Shown: positions 8,440-17,989, numbered from the stretch's first letter. The stretch: DNA of 64,000 nt from Lachnospiraceae bacterium (GCA_022790855.1 JAAVYA010000027.1:1-64000), one strand, 5' to 3'. Made by a program: numbers and translations. Notes: generated from the sequence alone by a model not told the origin.

Positions 8440-9519
8440 ATGGGAATGAATAATATTGATTTGTGTATAAATGGAAAACTACTCGCCAAGACACAGAAGT
8501 ATGAGTTTGCTTATAAAGCAGGATATTTAGAAATTTCTAATCATTTAGGAGGACAGACAAAAAAAGTTGCTCTGTTTTCTGGAAATTATCATATTATGAG
8601 TAAAATTCGATACCTCGAAAGATTATTGCGATTAGAACCTCGATGCGCTGCGGTAATCTCTGATGAAACAATACTACTTTCTCATAAAGGAAAGATTCTA
8701 AATATAAATGCAGAAAATGGAGAAATAAAAGTTGAACACAAATATAAGGCGGGGATGAATAATCCGCTGGTCTTTTGCAAGTGTAATATTGCTGAAAACA
8801 GTTGGGTGCTATATGGGGAATACGGATGGAATGAAAATATGGAGGAGGTTTCAATTTATAGAAGAGATTCCCAGGGAAAGTGGGGAAAAAAGCAATCGTT
8901 CCCAGAAAACTCAATAGCGCATATTCACTGCATTGTACATGATCCATACAGACATTGTTTTTTGATTGCAACTGGAGATTCTGATCAAGAGTCCGGAATA
9001 TGGATGATGGATGAGGACTTTCAAAATATAAAGCCAGTTATAACAGGGAAGCAGGATTATCGGACTTGTTTTATTTTACCTACAATGGAAGGGTTTGTTT
9101 ATGCAACTGACACACCGCTGAAGCAAAATGCTGTCTATAAATACAAATACGGAGGCAACACAGAACCCGAGAAACTGTATGATATGCCAGGTCCATGTAT
9201 ATATGCAAAAAAGGTAAAAAGCGGATTTGTTATGGCGACATCAGTGGAACCTGATAGTAGTTTGCCTGTTTGGAGATATAGATTTACTAGAAAACTTGGA
9301 AAAGGCGTTCGAGATCATTTTTCTCATTTGATTTATTTTGATGGAAAGTCGTTCAAAGAAATATTTAAGGCACAGAAGGATGTACTGCCTATCTGGCTGT
9401 TTCAATTTGCAAATTTTCAATTTCCGGATATGGAAGAAGAGGATGCTGATTTTCTTACTATTACTTCAACTGCTGTTAAGAAATATGATGGGAAAACAAT
9501 ACGAGTCATGATGAAATAG
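8440..9519 (+). CDS. Cytoplasmic beta-propeller-like protein of polysaccharide locus, function unknown
   Basis: 359 residues from ATG 8440, preceded by GAGGTGAG. There is no signal peptide or membrane helix. The sequence alternates short strands with segments such as HIHCIVHDPYRHCFLIATGD, SGIWMMDEDFQNIKPVITG and GFVYATDTPLKQNAVYKY, the look of BNR/sialidase-type propeller blades. I recognise the repeat style but no characterised enzyme. It lies between two glycosyltransferases in the operon, so a part in building or modifying the repeat unit is likely but unproven. Confidence 0.6.
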   Translation: MGMNNIDLCINGKLLAKTQKYEFAYKAGYLEISNHLGGQTKKVALFSGNYHIMSKIRYLERLLRLEPRCAAVISDETILLSHKGKILNINAENGEIKVEHKYKAGMNNPLVFCKCNIAENSWVLYGEYGWNENMEEVSIYRRDSQGKWGKKQSFPENSIAHIHCIVHDPYRHCFLIATGDSDQESGIWMMDEDFQNIKPVITGKQDYRTCFILPTMEGFVYATDTPLKQNAVYKYKYGGNTEPEKLYDMPGPCIYAKKVKSGFVMATSVEPDSSLPVWRYRFTRKLGKGVRDHFSHLIYFDGKSFKEIFKAQKDVLPIWLFQFANFQFPDMEEEDADFLTITSTAVKKYDGKTIRVMMK

Positions 9520-9559
9520 TAAATTCTTAAGAATATTTACAGAAATGGGAGAAACAACA

Positions 9560-10372
9560 ATGCAAGAGAACAATCCGCTGATTAGTGTGATTATGAGTGT
9601 AAAAAACGGAGAGAAATGTATTGACAAATCCGTACAATCTATTTTAAATCAGTCATTTGGTGATTTTGAATTTATCATTTGTGATGATGGGAGTACCGAT
9701 GATACATATAAAATTCTTCAAAGGTATGCGAAACAAGATTCTAGGGTAATAGTATTAAGAAATGAATCTAACGGTGGTTTGGCATACTCGCTTAATCGTT
9801 GCATTGGTGTAGCAAGAAGCAATATACTGGCGAGACAGGACGCAGATGATTGGTCTGCTACTAATCGATTTGAAGTTCAATATCCATTTGTAATGAATCA
9901 TCCTGAATATGCGATAGTAGGTACATCGTGGAACAACGTAAATAATGCTGGGGATGAATGGCCATATTTTCCCCAAAAGGAACCTTGTGCAAAAGATTTG
10001 ATTTGGGACGGAGGATTCATGCATCCGTCTTGGATGATGCGAAAGGACATGTTGAAAAAGGTTGATTATTATACCGAAGGTCCATTCACCATGAGGGATC
10101 AGGATTATCACATGGTTCTAAAACTATATGGAGCAGGCATGAAAATATACAACATGGATGAGTTGTTATATTTTTATCGTAATGATGAAACAACTTTTGG
10201 CCGTACAAAGAATTGGAAAAGAGTAAAAGGATTAATGTGGATACGTTTTGATGGGTATCGACGTAATCATTTTCCAGTATGGACCTATATAGTTGTATTG
10301 AAGCCACTAATTAAAAATTTGTTACCGACATTTATAACGAAGTGGTACTATTTGAGGAATATCAAAAGATGA
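9560..10372 (+). CDS. Glycosyltransferase family 2 (GT-A fold)
   Basis: 270 residues from ATG 9560, with GGAGA 8 bp upstream. The family opening SVIMSVKNGEKCIDKSVQSI is followed by FIICDDGSTDDTYKIL and the metal-binding DxD region in LARQDADDW. It transfers a sugar from a nucleotide donor to the growing lipid-linked oligosaccharide on the cytoplasmic side. The stop overlaps the next start by 4 bp (ATGA), indicating translational coupling. The codons are AT-rich like the surrounding genes. Confidence 0.92.
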   Translation: MQENNPLISVIMSVKNGEKCIDKSVQSILNQSFGDFEFIICDDGSTDDTYKILQRYAKQDSRVIVLRNESNGGLAYSLNRCIGVARSNILARQDADDWSATNRFEVQYPFVMNHPEYAIVGTSWNNVNNAGDEWPYFPQKEPCAKDLIWDGGFMHPSWMMRKDMLKKVDYYTEGPFTMRDQDYHMVLKLYGAGMKIYNMDELLYFYRNDETTFGRTKNWKRVKGLMWIRFDGYRRNHFPVWTYIVVLKPLIKNLLPTFITKWYYLRNIKR

Positions 10373-11466
10373 AGATTCTAATTGTAATTAGCGAATTAAA
10401 ATATAGCGGAGCTGCAAAGATTGCTGCGTGGTTAGCAAATTCCTTGGCGGAATCGGATTTGGATGTGACTTTACTAACATTTTTAGGAGAGAAAGACTCA
10501 CAGATAGTAAATAAGAATGTAAAACAAGTAAAAATAAAGATAGATGATACATCGAGATGGAAAAGAACACTAAAAGCTATTCGTCAAATACATAAAACAA
10601 TAGCGAAGCATAAGTATAATGTCCTAATTAGTTTTTTACCATTGGAGGGATTTGTCTCCGTTTTAGCTTCCGTTCATACAAAGACAAAGGTGATTGTAGC
10701 AGAACGAAGCGACCCTTACAATGAGAAATCTATACCGGCAAATATATTTCGCTTCTTTTTTAGATTTGCAGATGGGGCAGTATTTCAATCATCCGGCGCC
10801 ATGGCGTATTATCCACGTAAACTAAAGCAAAATAGTAGAATTATAGAAAATCCGGTCTTGAGAAGTAATGTGCCAATGATACCATATGAAGATCGATACG
10901 ATGAAATTGTATCGGTTTCACGTATGGAAATAAAACAAAAACGACAAGATTTACTTTTGAAAGCTTTTGCCATAGTTGCCGAAACAAAAAAAACAGTCAA
11001 GCTAAAATTAATCGGTGACGGACCAGATATGGATGATATCAAAGCGTTATCAAAAGAATTAGGTATATATGAACAAGTAATATTTATCGGTAAGAGCAGT
11101 GATGTTTTAAAGGAAATTTCCCATTCCAAAGTATTTGTGTTTGCATCGGATTTTGAAGGTATGCCAAATGCAATTTTAGAAGCACTTTCAATGGGGGTGC
11201 CAGTAATTACAACAGATTATAGCCCGGGAGGGGCGATAGAGTTGGTGTCAGCAAAGGAAAGAGGGTTTGTTGTTCCACGAGGAAATGAAAAATTGCTTGC
11301 GGAAAAGATGATATACACTCTGAATCATGCAGATCGTGCAGCAGAGATGTCAGCAAATGCAGTGGAAATTTATACGGATAATTCCGAAACAGAAATTTTG
11401 AAAAGATGGATGGAATACATTACCCATATTGCACATTGTGAGATGAAAAGAGGTGCAGAGGACTGA
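10369..11466 (+). CDS. Glycosyltransferase family 4
   Basis: 365 residues from ATG 10369, overlapping the preceding stop; the open frame extends upstream but only inside the previous gene. It has the GT-B pattern of N-terminal MKILIVISELKYSGAAKIAA with a glycine-containing first loop, VAERSDP, then IVSVSRMEIKQKRQDLLLKA at the domain junction and LIGDGPDMDDI. FASDFEGMPNAILEALSMG near the C-terminus contains the conserved E-x7-E donor-binding glutamates. It probably adds a retaining linkage within the repeat unit. Confidence 0.92.
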   Translation: MKILIVISELKYSGAAKIAAWLANSLAESDLDVTLLTFLGEKDSQIVNKNVKQVKIKIDDTSRWKRTLKAIRQIHKTIAKHKYNVLISFLPLEGFVSVLASVHTKTKVIVAERSDPYNEKSIPANIFRFFFRFADGAVFQSSGAMAYYPRKLKQNSRIIENPVLRSNVPMIPYEDRYDEIVSVSRMEIKQKRQDLLLKAFAIVAETKKTVKLKLIGDGPDMDDIKALSKELGIYEQVIFIGKSSDVLKEISHSKVFVFASDFEGMPNAILEALSMGVPVITTDYSPGGAIELVSAKERGFVVPRGNEKLLAEKMIYTLNHADRAAEMSANAVEIYTDNSETEILKRWMEYITHIAHCEMKRGAED

Positions 11467-12608
11467 TGCTGCAGGTGATCTTTTTTTTAGTGGCGATCAT
11501 CGGATTGATTTTTAGCAAATCAAGAATGATGAGAATCATTCTGATTGGATATATAGGAGTTGTCATTGCGCTTAACTCTTATAATCCCGATTATTCGAGT
11601 TATATGCTGATTTACCAAAATCCGAGTGCTGCGCAAGAAGAAATAGGATTCAGGTTTTTGTGTGGAATTGCTAATCGAATAAAATTATCATACGATCAAT
11701 TTCATTTTATCATTGTCGTTTTAGGGCTTATGTTGCTCATTAAGGGAACAAATTGGCTGTTTAAAATGGAGAACGTTAGGGCAACTAATTACTATCTGGT
11801 CAGTTATATGTTTTACCCTATGATGATGGACGTCGTATTGCTGCGTTCATTTTTGTCAACTTGTATAATCCTATATGGGTTCCATTTCCTTTTACAAAAA
11901 AGAAGAGGGCATTATGTAACAACTATACTTGTAGCTTCCACAATACATGTTTCATCGCTATTCTTTTTATTGTTTTTATTAGAAGATAAGATTCATCCTA
12001 TTGTTTTAACAAGCAATATGATAACGGGTGATAGGAAAACTAACAAGAAAAAGCACAGAAGGATTATTCTAATTTCTTTTACTATCATTGTTACACTTCT
12101 CGTCGTACTCAGGTTTGAAATTTTGCAGAACCTGATGACCATGATGGGATTTAATGCATTAAAAGTTGATATCATGCTCGATGGAAGCAACATTAACGCC
12201 AAGATGATTATTTATGGGATTATAATCGGAATGATTAATTTTGTTCCATTCATGCTGAACCGGAGAATGAGTGCGAGGGATATAGATTGCATAGGAAATT
12301 ATGATCATCTGATGTTTACGGTTAATTTGGTACTGCTTATCAACATTGTCTTAGTGATTTATTCGGATCAGTTTTTGCGATTGCTGGGTGTTGGTGTAAT
12401 GCTTAATAGCATCTATTATGCCGTGTTGATGAAAATGGAACATAGACAAAGCAGACGATGGTTCATCATGTTGACGGGATTGATAGCGCCAGTGTTTTTG
12501 TTTTGGTATCGAATGTTTGTTTATGAGACAGCAAACGGAATTCCTTACATAGATTATGTGTTTCAGTGCGTCTTGGAGAACAACTTTTTTATTAATTTTT
12601 TTAAATGA
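11466..12608 (+). CDS. EpsG-like polysaccharide polymerase (Wzy function)
   Basis: 380 residues, almost entirely hydrophobic, with about ten predicted helices. The motif NPDYSSYMLIYQN followed by EIGFRFLCGIANR is characteristic of the EpsG family, membrane proteins that polymerise lipid-linked repeat units on the outer face. The start overlaps the previous stop (TGATG). It is the only polymerase candidate in the locus, which together with the Wzx gene at 13622 makes this a Wzx/Wzy-type pathway. Confidence 0.82.
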   Translation: MLQVIFFLVAIIGLIFSKSRMMRIILIGYIGVVIALNSYNPDYSSYMLIYQNPSAAQEEIGFRFLCGIANRIKLSYDQFHFIIVVLGLMLLIKGTNWLFKMENVRATNYYLVSYMFYPMMMDVVLLRSFLSTCIILYGFHFLLQKRRGHYVTTILVASTIHVSSLFFLLFLLEDKIHPIVLTSNMITGDRKTNKKKHRRIILISFTIIVTLLVVLRFEILQNLMTMMGFNALKVDIMLDGSNINAKMIIYGIIIGMINFVPFMLNRRMSARDIDCIGNYDHLMFTVNLVLLINIVLVIYSDQFLRLLGVGVMLNSIYYAVLMKMEHRQSRRWFIMLTGLIAPVFLFWYRMFVYETANGIPYIDYVFQCVLENNFFINFFK

Positions 12609-12624
12609 GGAGATATGAGCAAAT

Positions 12625-13638
12625 ATGGATAGACTACCCCAATATTATATATTTGGATATTCGGATTATATTAAAAACTCTTTATTAGATATATTGAAGC
12701 TGCCTAACGTTCATTACTACGAAACGTATCATCCTGACGGTGTGATCAAACGAGTTTTGAACCGAGTATTTGTTTCGAGATATAGTCGGATATTAAGTTC
12801 GATGTTGATGCCAGTTTGCAAAAATCTCTATTGGCAAGGGAATAGACCGTGTAAGGAGGAAATGCAGATTTTCATTTTGTATGAGATAAATCCCCTTTCA
12901 AATAAGCAACAGTGGATAAGAGAAGTAAAGAAAGATTATCCGAATAGCAAGATTGTATATATTTTCACAAACATAATAGATGAGCACCGTAAGTGGAGAA
13001 TAGAACAAATTAATAGGCATCGAGAGCTTTATGATTTAATCTTAACTTTTAATGAAAAAGATGCGGAACAATACAATATGGATTATTATGAGGGCGTTTT
13101 TTCATCAGTCCAAGTGAGTCGAAGGTTAATTGATGATGCTGAAATGAGCGACGTGTATTTTTGTGGATTAGATAAAGGAAGATTGCCGTTTTTGCTGGAT
13201 ATTTATAAATATCTAACGTCTAATGGAGTGAAATGCATATTTGATATCATTTTTGCCGACGAATCAAGAAAGGAAGAACATGAAGGTATTCAATACCATG
13301 AGGATTTAATAAATAATCAAGCGATGTTAGCTCGGGTGATAAAAAGCAAATGCATATTAGAGGCCATGGTAGATACGACACAACCTGGAAGTTCTCTTAG
13401 AATGTGTGAAGCCGTAGCATTTAAAAAAAAATTACTGACAAATAATCCGTTTGCAAAGGATAAGCCATTTTTTAGTTCCAAACAAATGCAGTATTATAGC
13501 GATGCAACGGACATAGATATTTCATTCATATATAAGGAATTGGGAGAGTCTGATTTTTTAGACGATCATATGCTTTCACCGATGAAATTACTAGATTACA
13601 TGGAAAGAAAGTTAGTTAAGAATGAATTTGATAGATAA
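12625..13638 (+). CDS. Putative GT-B-like glycosyltransferase of capsule locus
   Basis: 337 residues from ATG 12625 (GAGGAGA upstream). I do not recognise a characterised family. The second half has VYFCGLDKGRLPFLLDIYKYL, a nucleotide-sugar-type loop after a strand. It is followed by SLRMCEAVAFKKKLLTNN, which resembles the donor-binding and final-helix region of GT-B enzymes. The central segment KIVYIFTNIIDEHRKW and LILTFNEKDAEQYNM alternate strand and helix as expected. It is soluble with no signal peptide. Position between polymerase and flippase fits an accessory transferase. Confidence 0.6.
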   Translation: MDRLPQYYIFGYSDYIKNSLLDILKLPNVHYYETYHPDGVIKRVLNRVFVSRYSRILSSMLMPVCKNLYWQGNRPCKEEMQIFILYEINPLSNKQQWIREVKKDYPNSKIVYIFTNIIDEHRKWRIEQINRHRELYDLILTFNEKDAEQYNMDYYEGVFSSVQVSRRLIDDAEMSDVYFCGLDKGRLPFLLDIYKYLTSNGVKCIFDIIFADESRKEEHEGIQYHEDLINNQAMLARVIKSKCILEAMVDTTQPGSSLRMCEAVAFKKKLLTNNPFAKDKPFFSSKQMQYYSDATDIDISFIYKELGESDFLDDHMLSPMKLLDYMERKLVKNEFDR

Positions 13639-15064
13639 AATACCCAAACAAGTAAAAGCAACAGTAGCTTTTATTATTGCGAGTACAATTACACAAGGTC
13701 TAAGCTTACTCGTGACTCCCTTATTTGTTCGAATAATGACAACAGAACAGATTGGCATAGTTACTAATTTTAATTCATGGAACGCAATCATCGGAGTTAT
13801 CGTTAATATGGTACTTTATTCTAGTTCCTATGTAATTGCTATGAATGAATTTCCCAATGAAAGAGATGAATATACATCATGTGCAATGTCCGTATCGTTA
13901 CTTATTTCAGGTTTCTTTTTGATTGTTAGCTTGGCGTTTTCAGATCAAATTGCAAAAGCTCTTGATGTGGATCATAACCTTCTGTTGTTAATGTGTGTTG
14001 GTTTTTCTTTTTTACCAGCTACTAATTTTTGGCTTGCCAGGCAACGGTATGAATACTCTTATCTTCCTGTTTTATTATTTAGTGTCATTTCTGCTGTACT
14101 TGCTACAGGTGTTTCCATTCTTACTGTTTATTGTGCGGATGACATAGGAGTTAGTGCTGCAGAGGCGAGGCTATATGGCACATATTTGGTTAACATTCCT
14201 ATAGCAATATTCTTCACAGTATGTATCTTGTTTAAGGGGAAAACGATTTTCAGAAAAAAATATTTGAAATTTATTATTATAGTGAACTCTCCAATGATAG
14301 TTCATTCATTTGCGAAAAATGTGCTTGATGTTTCAGATCGGGTGATGATTACCTCTCTCATAGGAGAAAGTGCTGCTGGAATATATGGAACACTGTATAG
14401 TATAAGTACATTAATTGCCATTTTATGGAACGCAATTAATATAGGCATAACACCTTACATGTTTTCTCAAATGAATGAAATTGAGAATCAGGAAGGTACT
14501 CTTAGAAGGTTTACGAATACACTGCTGTTTGTCTTTTTTGTCCTTTCGATTATTATAGTACTTATTTCTCCGGAAATTGTGGGATTGTTTACCACTGCTG
14601 AATATGTAGAGGCTATAGGCGTTGTTCCTCCTTTAATTAGCGGCTGCTTTGTTACGGCAATATACTCAGTGATTGGTAATGTTTTGCTATATAATAAAAA
14701 AACGAATAGCGTGATGCTTGCTACAATCTTAGCAGGGGCAACAAACATTATCTTAAATCGTATTTTTATACCAACAATGGGCTATCATGCGGCTGCATAT
14801 ACTACCATAGTTGGTTATATCGTTTTGACTGTTTCGTTATACTGCTCAACAAAAAAGATTAAGAACAATACTCCCAATTTTATCGATGTTAGATTCATGG
14901 TTATGTTGTCTGCCTTAAATGTAATGACAAGCAGCATATTAAAAATATTATATCCGTATGCAATAGCAAGATACGGGATCATAATACTGATAATCGTTTT
15001 GGCGCTTTTAAATCGAAGAAAGATACAAGAAATTCTAAAAATGGTCTATGGTAATAAAAGTTGA
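13622..15064 (+). CDS. Wzx-type polysaccharide flippase (MOP superfamily)
   Basis: 480 residues with 12-14 predicted membrane helices and the Wzx/RfbX pattern: an N-terminal FIIASTITQGLSLLVTPLF helix, then RIMTTEQIGIVTNFNSW, and VSDRVMITSLIGESAAGIYG in the middle. It should move the undecaprenyl-linked repeat unit across the membrane to the EpsG-like polymerase. The reading frame overlaps the preceding gene by 17 bp, suggesting translational coupling. Confidence 0.92.
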   Translation: MNLIDKIPKQVKATVAFIIASTITQGLSLLVTPLFVRIMTTEQIGIVTNFNSWNAIIGVIVNMVLYSSSYVIAMNEFPNERDEYTSCAMSVSLLISGFFLIVSLAFSDQIAKALDVDHNLLLLMCVGFSFLPATNFWLARQRYEYSYLPVLLFSVISAVLATGVSILTVYCADDIGVSAAEARLYGTYLVNIPIAIFFTVCILFKGKTIFRKKYLKFIIIVNSPMIVHSFAKNVLDVSDRVMITSLIGESAAGIYGTLYSISTLIAILWNAINIGITPYMFSQMNEIENQEGTLRRFTNTLLFVFFVLSIIIVLISPEIVGLFTTAEYVEAIGVVPPLISGCFVTAIYSVIGNVLLYNKKTNSVMLATILAGATNIILNRIFIPTMGYHAAAYTTIVGYIVLTVSLYCSTKKIKNNTPNFIDVRFMVMLSALNVMTSSILKILYPYAIARYGIIILIIVLALLNRRKIQEILKMVYGNKS

Positions 15065-15085
15065 CATGATAGGGAGAAGATTAGA

Positions 15086-15730
15086 ATGATACAAGACTAT
15101 TTGAAAATTCATTCGGAAAAGATTGAAAACAAAATATTAGCAAGATATCGATGCAAACAGCTTAAGAGAACAGACTTTTCAATTATATCAAACAATTGTT
15201 GGGGTGGTCATGTGTACCGGAGATATGGATTGCCATACTTATCGCCAACAGTGGGATTATACTTCTTCACAGATGAATACATGAAATTTATTGCAAATTT
15301 AGCTGAAAATCTAAATTCTGATCTAAGGTTTATTTCTTGGACAGAATCTAGGTATAAGAGTGTGATACTAGAGAAAAAACAAGAAAGTGTTCCTATCGGG
15401 CTGCTGGGAGGCGATATTGAAATTATGTTTTTGCATTATCAATCAGCGCAAGAGGCTTATGATAAGTGGAACAGAAGATGTCAGCGTGTTAATTTAGATA
15501 ATTTAATTATAAAAATCAGTCAAATGAATTTATGTACGATAGACCATCTAATGGCTTTTGATAGGTTAGATTATAAAAGGAAGATTGCTTTTGTAATACC
15601 GGAGTATTCTTCGCGATTGGCATGTGGAATTCCTGTCTATAAATATTCCAATAGTGAAAGAGTTCTTGACGATACAACCTACTATGATAGGCATATTGCA
15701 CTAGATGGGTTTTTAAATGACTTCAAATAG
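15086..15730 (+). CDS. DUF1919 exopolysaccharide biosynthesis protein
   Basis: 214 residues from ATG 15086 with AGGGAGAAG upstream. The opening DFSIISNNCWGGHVYRRYG and the following SPTVGLYFFTDEYMKFIANL are the signature of DUF1919, found almost only in capsule and exopolysaccharide loci. GLLGGDIEIMFLHYQSAQEAYDKW and NRRCQR continue the family pattern. The biochemical role is not established; a transferase or glycan-modifying function is the usual assumption. Soluble, no signal peptide. Confidence 0.8.
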   Translation: MIQDYLKIHSEKIENKILARYRCKQLKRTDFSIISNNCWGGHVYRRYGLPYLSPTVGLYFFTDEYMKFIANLAENLNSDLRFISWTESRYKSVILEKKQESVPIGLLGGDIEIMFLHYQSAQEAYDKWNRRCQRVNLDNLIIKISQMNLCTIDHLMAFDRLDYKRKIAFVIPEYSSRLACGIPVYKYSNSERVLDDTTYYDRHIALDGFLNDFK

Positions 15731-15747
15731 AAGGGGGCATAGTGTTT

Positions 15748-16290
15748 ATGTTGAGAAAACTGTATAGAGTATTTTATAGAAAAATTGTAGGTAATCTTGA
15801 TCCTTTAAAGTATGCAAGGAAAATCGGCGTTAATATGAATGGAAAGGTTTTCCTGACAGGAGGGGTATTGTGGGGGACAGAGCCCTGGATCATTACATTA
15901 GGTGATAATGTTCATATTTCCGATGGGGTAAGGTTTTTGACTCATGATGGGGGTGCAAGACTATTCCGAAATCGTGTGCCAGATTTAGAAATAACCAAAC
16001 CAATCGTGATCGGAAACAATGTTTTTGTTGGTAATTGTGTTATTTTTCTTCCAGGGGTCTCTATTGGGAATCAAGTCGTTATAGGTGCGGGAGCCGTTGT
16101 TACTCATGATGTACCCGATGGGGTTGTCGTTGCAGGCGTCCCTGCAAAAGTCATTGAAAGCTATGATGAATACTTTGCTAAATTGCAGGATAAAAGCATT
16201 CATTTGGGACATTTGTTGGGAGAGGAAAAGGACATTGCAATGAGAAAATACTATAACTACACAAATGATACAAAGGGTATCTACTTTTAA
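15748..16290 (+). CDS. Left-handed beta-helix (hexapeptide) O-acyltransferase
   Basis: 180 residues from ATG 15748, 10 bp after AAGGGGG; an in-frame GTG at 15742 is too close to the site. The C-terminal half consists of hexapeptide repeats: ITLGDNVHISDGVRFLTHDG, IVIGNNVFVGNCVIFLPGV and VIGAGAVVTHDVPDGVVVAG. It is the trimeric maltose-acetyltransferase/WcaF class, with a likely catalytic His in LTHDGG. It probably O-acetylates a capsule sugar. It is the last of the AT-rich genes. Confidence 0.88.
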   Translation: MLRKLYRVFYRKIVGNLDPLKYARKIGVNMNGKVFLTGGVLWGTEPWIITLGDNVHISDGVRFLTHDGGARLFRNRVPDLEITKPIVIGNNVFVGNCVIFLPGVSIGNQVVIGAGAVVTHDVPDGVVVAGVPAKVIESYDEYFAKLQDKSIHLGHLLGEEKDIAMRKYYNYTNDTKGIYF

Positions 16291-16346
16291 AGAACTCACC
16301 TACTGTGAGATAACCGCAGGGGGAAGAACGAAAGGAACTAATTACG

Positions 16347-17585
16347 ATGAAAATTGCAGTAGCAGGAACGGGATATGTGGGACTCTCTTTAGCAGTCCTT
16401 CTAGCCCAGCACAATGAAGTCACCGCCACGGACATCGTGCCGGAAAAGGTGGAAAAACTGAATCGGTGGGAATCGCCAATCAAAGACGAGCACATTGAAA
16501 AGTATTTAAGTGAGGCGAAGGAAGGGAAACGGAAGTTAGATCTTCGTGCCACTACAGATGGGGCTGCTGCATATGCTACAGCCGACTATGTGATTATCGC
16601 CGCACCGACTAACTACGACCCGAAGAAGAACTTTTTCGACACATCTGCTGTTGAGGCGGTTATAAAGCTCGTGATGGAAGTGAATGACCACGCTATGATG
16701 GTGATTAAATCCACTATCCCGGTGGGATATACTGTGAGTGTAAGAGAGAAGATGGGCAGCAGAAACATCCTGTTCAGCCCGGAATTTCTGCGAGAGTCAA
16801 AAGCTCTCTACGATAACCTTTATCCCAGCCGCATCATTGTCGGCTGTGATGAAGAGAGCAGGGAAGCTGCGGAGGCGTTCGCTCATCTTCTCCAGGAAGG
16901 TGCAAAAAAGCCGGACATCGACACTCTCTACATGGGCTTCACGGAAGCTGAGGCAGTAAAGCTTTTTGCCAATACATACCTTGCCTTACGTGTTGCTTAC
17001 TTTAACGAGCTGGACACCTATGCAGAGACGAAGAAGTTGGATACGAAGGCAATCATTGAGGGCGTGTGTTTGGATCCGAGGATTGGGACGCATTATAGGG
17101 CGCCAAGTTTTGGTTATGGGGGTTATTGTCTCCCTAAAGATACAAAACAGTTATTGGCGAACTACGAGGATGTTCCGCAGAATATGATGTCGGCAATCGT
17201 TGAGAGTAACAGGACAAGGAAGGATTTTATAGCGGACAGGGTATTGGAGAAAGCCGGTTATTATACGGCGAGCGGAATGTGGAATCTTGATAAGGAGCGT
17301 CCGATTCAGATCGGCATCTTCCGCCTGACCATGAAAAGCAATTCCGATAACTTTCGCTCATCGGCTATTCAGGGCATCATGAAGCGCATTAAGGCGAGAG
17401 GCGCCACCTGTATTGTGTATGAACCGACGTTGGAAAATGGGACGACATTCTTTGGAAGTCTCGTTGTGAATGACATTGAGAAGTTTAAGGCTGGATCAGA
17501 TGTGATTGTGGCGAACCGATATGAGGCTGTGCTGGATGATGTGAAGGATAATGTGTACACCAGGGATTTGTTTGGATGCGATTGA
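16347..17585 (+). CDS. ugd: UDP-glucose/GDP-mannose dehydrogenase family (UDP-glucose 6-dehydrogenase)
   Basis: 412 residues. It oxidises the C6 of a nucleotide sugar twice with NAD to give a uronic acid donor. The NAD loop is [13 protein letters not shown] at the N-terminus, [14 protein letters not shown] is the substrate helix, and the catalytic cysteine is in [13 protein letters not shown] (about C261). The C-terminal domain carries [21 protein letters not shown] content is visibly higher than in the genes before it, so it may belong to the older part of the locus. A hairpin follows at 17595, and the locus ends here. Confidence 0.92.
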   Translation: MKIAVAGTGYVGLSLAVLLAQHNEVTATDIVPEKVEKLNRWESPIKDEHIEKYLSEAKEGKRKLDLRATTDGAAAYATADYVIIAAPTNYDPKKNFFDTSAVEAVIKLVMEVNDHAMMVIKSTIPVGYTVSVREKMGSRNILFSPEFLRESKALYDNLYPSRIIVGCDEESREAAEAFAHLLQEGAKKPDIDTLYMGFTEAEAVKLFANTYLALRVAYFNELDTYAETKKLDTKAIIEGVCLDPRIGTHYRAPSFGYGGYCLPKDTKQLLANYEDVPQNMMSAIVESNRTRKDFIADRVLEKAGYYTASGMWNLDKERPIQIGIFRLTMKSNSDNFRSSAIQGIMKRIKARGATCIVYEPTLENGTTFFGSLVVNDIEKFKAGSDVIVANRYEAVLDDVKDNVYTRDLFGCD

Positions 17586-17594
17586 TTGGATAGA

Positions 17595-17616
17595 GGCGGG
17601 ATGTGTTCATCTCGCC
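17595..17616 (+). terminator. Hairpin after the capsule locus
   Basis: GGCGGGATG (17595-17603) pairs with CATCTCGCC (17608-17616) through a 4-nt loop, with one G-T wobble. No T-run follows, so if it terminates transcription it is a weak or factor-dependent site. It is the only candidate end for the capsule transcript before the antitoxin promoter. Confidence 0.4.
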
Positions 17617-17635
17617 CAAATCAAACTCAAAAGTT
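17616..17635. repeat. 20-bp direct repeat, decayed copy of amidohydrolase 3' end
   Basis: CCAAATCAAACTCAAAAGTT here is identical to 18136-18155, the end of the amidohydrolase gene on the opposite strand. Partial similarity continues to about 17646 with an 8-9 base gap. The two copies lie 520 bp apart and flank the orphan antitoxin gene. The left copy is therefore a relic of the hydrolase 3' end. Confidence 0.75.
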
Positions 17636-17693
17636 TCGTCTTAATGGTGGATTCTATAGCAAGCTAAGGCGATTGTGGAATTTGAGTAAAAAC

Positions 17694-17745
17694 CGTACAG
17701 AATATTGTACAAAATGTTGATAACACTATGGATATGGAATATACT
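17694..17745 (+). promoter_or_regulatory. Antitoxin promoter with paired TGTACA-like operators
   Basis: A strong sigma-70 type promoter: TTGATA (17717-17722), 17-bp spacer, TATACT (17740-17745). Just upstream are CGTACA (17694-17699) and TGTACA (17706-17711), 12 bp apart. YefM operators are known to use TGTACA cores spaced about one helical turn apart, so this is a likely autoregulatory operator for the gene at 17768. Confidence 0.65.
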
Positions 17746-17767
17746 ATATTCAAAGGAGTGTGATCAT

Positions 17768-17989
17768 ATGATAGCAACTAATTTTTCAAATGTGAGAAAT
17801 AATTTTAAAGAGGTTTGTGATAGAGTTGTACATGATTCTGATATCGCAATAATTACGAGAAAAAATGATGAAAACGTGGTGCTTATGTCTCAGGCACAGT
17901 ATGATAACTTAATGGAAAATCTTCATATAAGAGAAAGCAAAGCGAATTATGAGTGGCTAAAGGACCTAATTCCATCGGCCTTAATATAA
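17768..17989 (+). CDS. Phd/YefM-family antitoxin, no toxin partner found
   Basis: 73 residues from ATG 17768, 10 bp after AAGGAG; the longer open frame from 17705 covers its own promoter and is rejected. The N-terminal IATNFSNVRNNFKEVCDRVV and IITRKNDENVVLMSQAQYDNL are the YefM/Phd DNA-binding domain. The C-terminal ESKANYEWLKDLIPS is the toxin-binding region. The toxin (YoeB or RelE type) should follow immediately, but the next 140 bp have no such frame and the next gene is on the other strand. It is an orphan antitoxin or an antitoxin acting on a distant toxin. Confidence 0.85.
   Translation: MIATNFSNVRNNFKEVCDRVVHDSDIAIITRKNDENVVLMSQAQYDNLMENLHIRESKANYEWLKDLIPSALI

Noticed and set aside
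17705-17767. Longer start for the antitoxin
   Set aside because: It would overlap the TTGATA/TATACT promoter; AAGGAG precedes ATG 17768.
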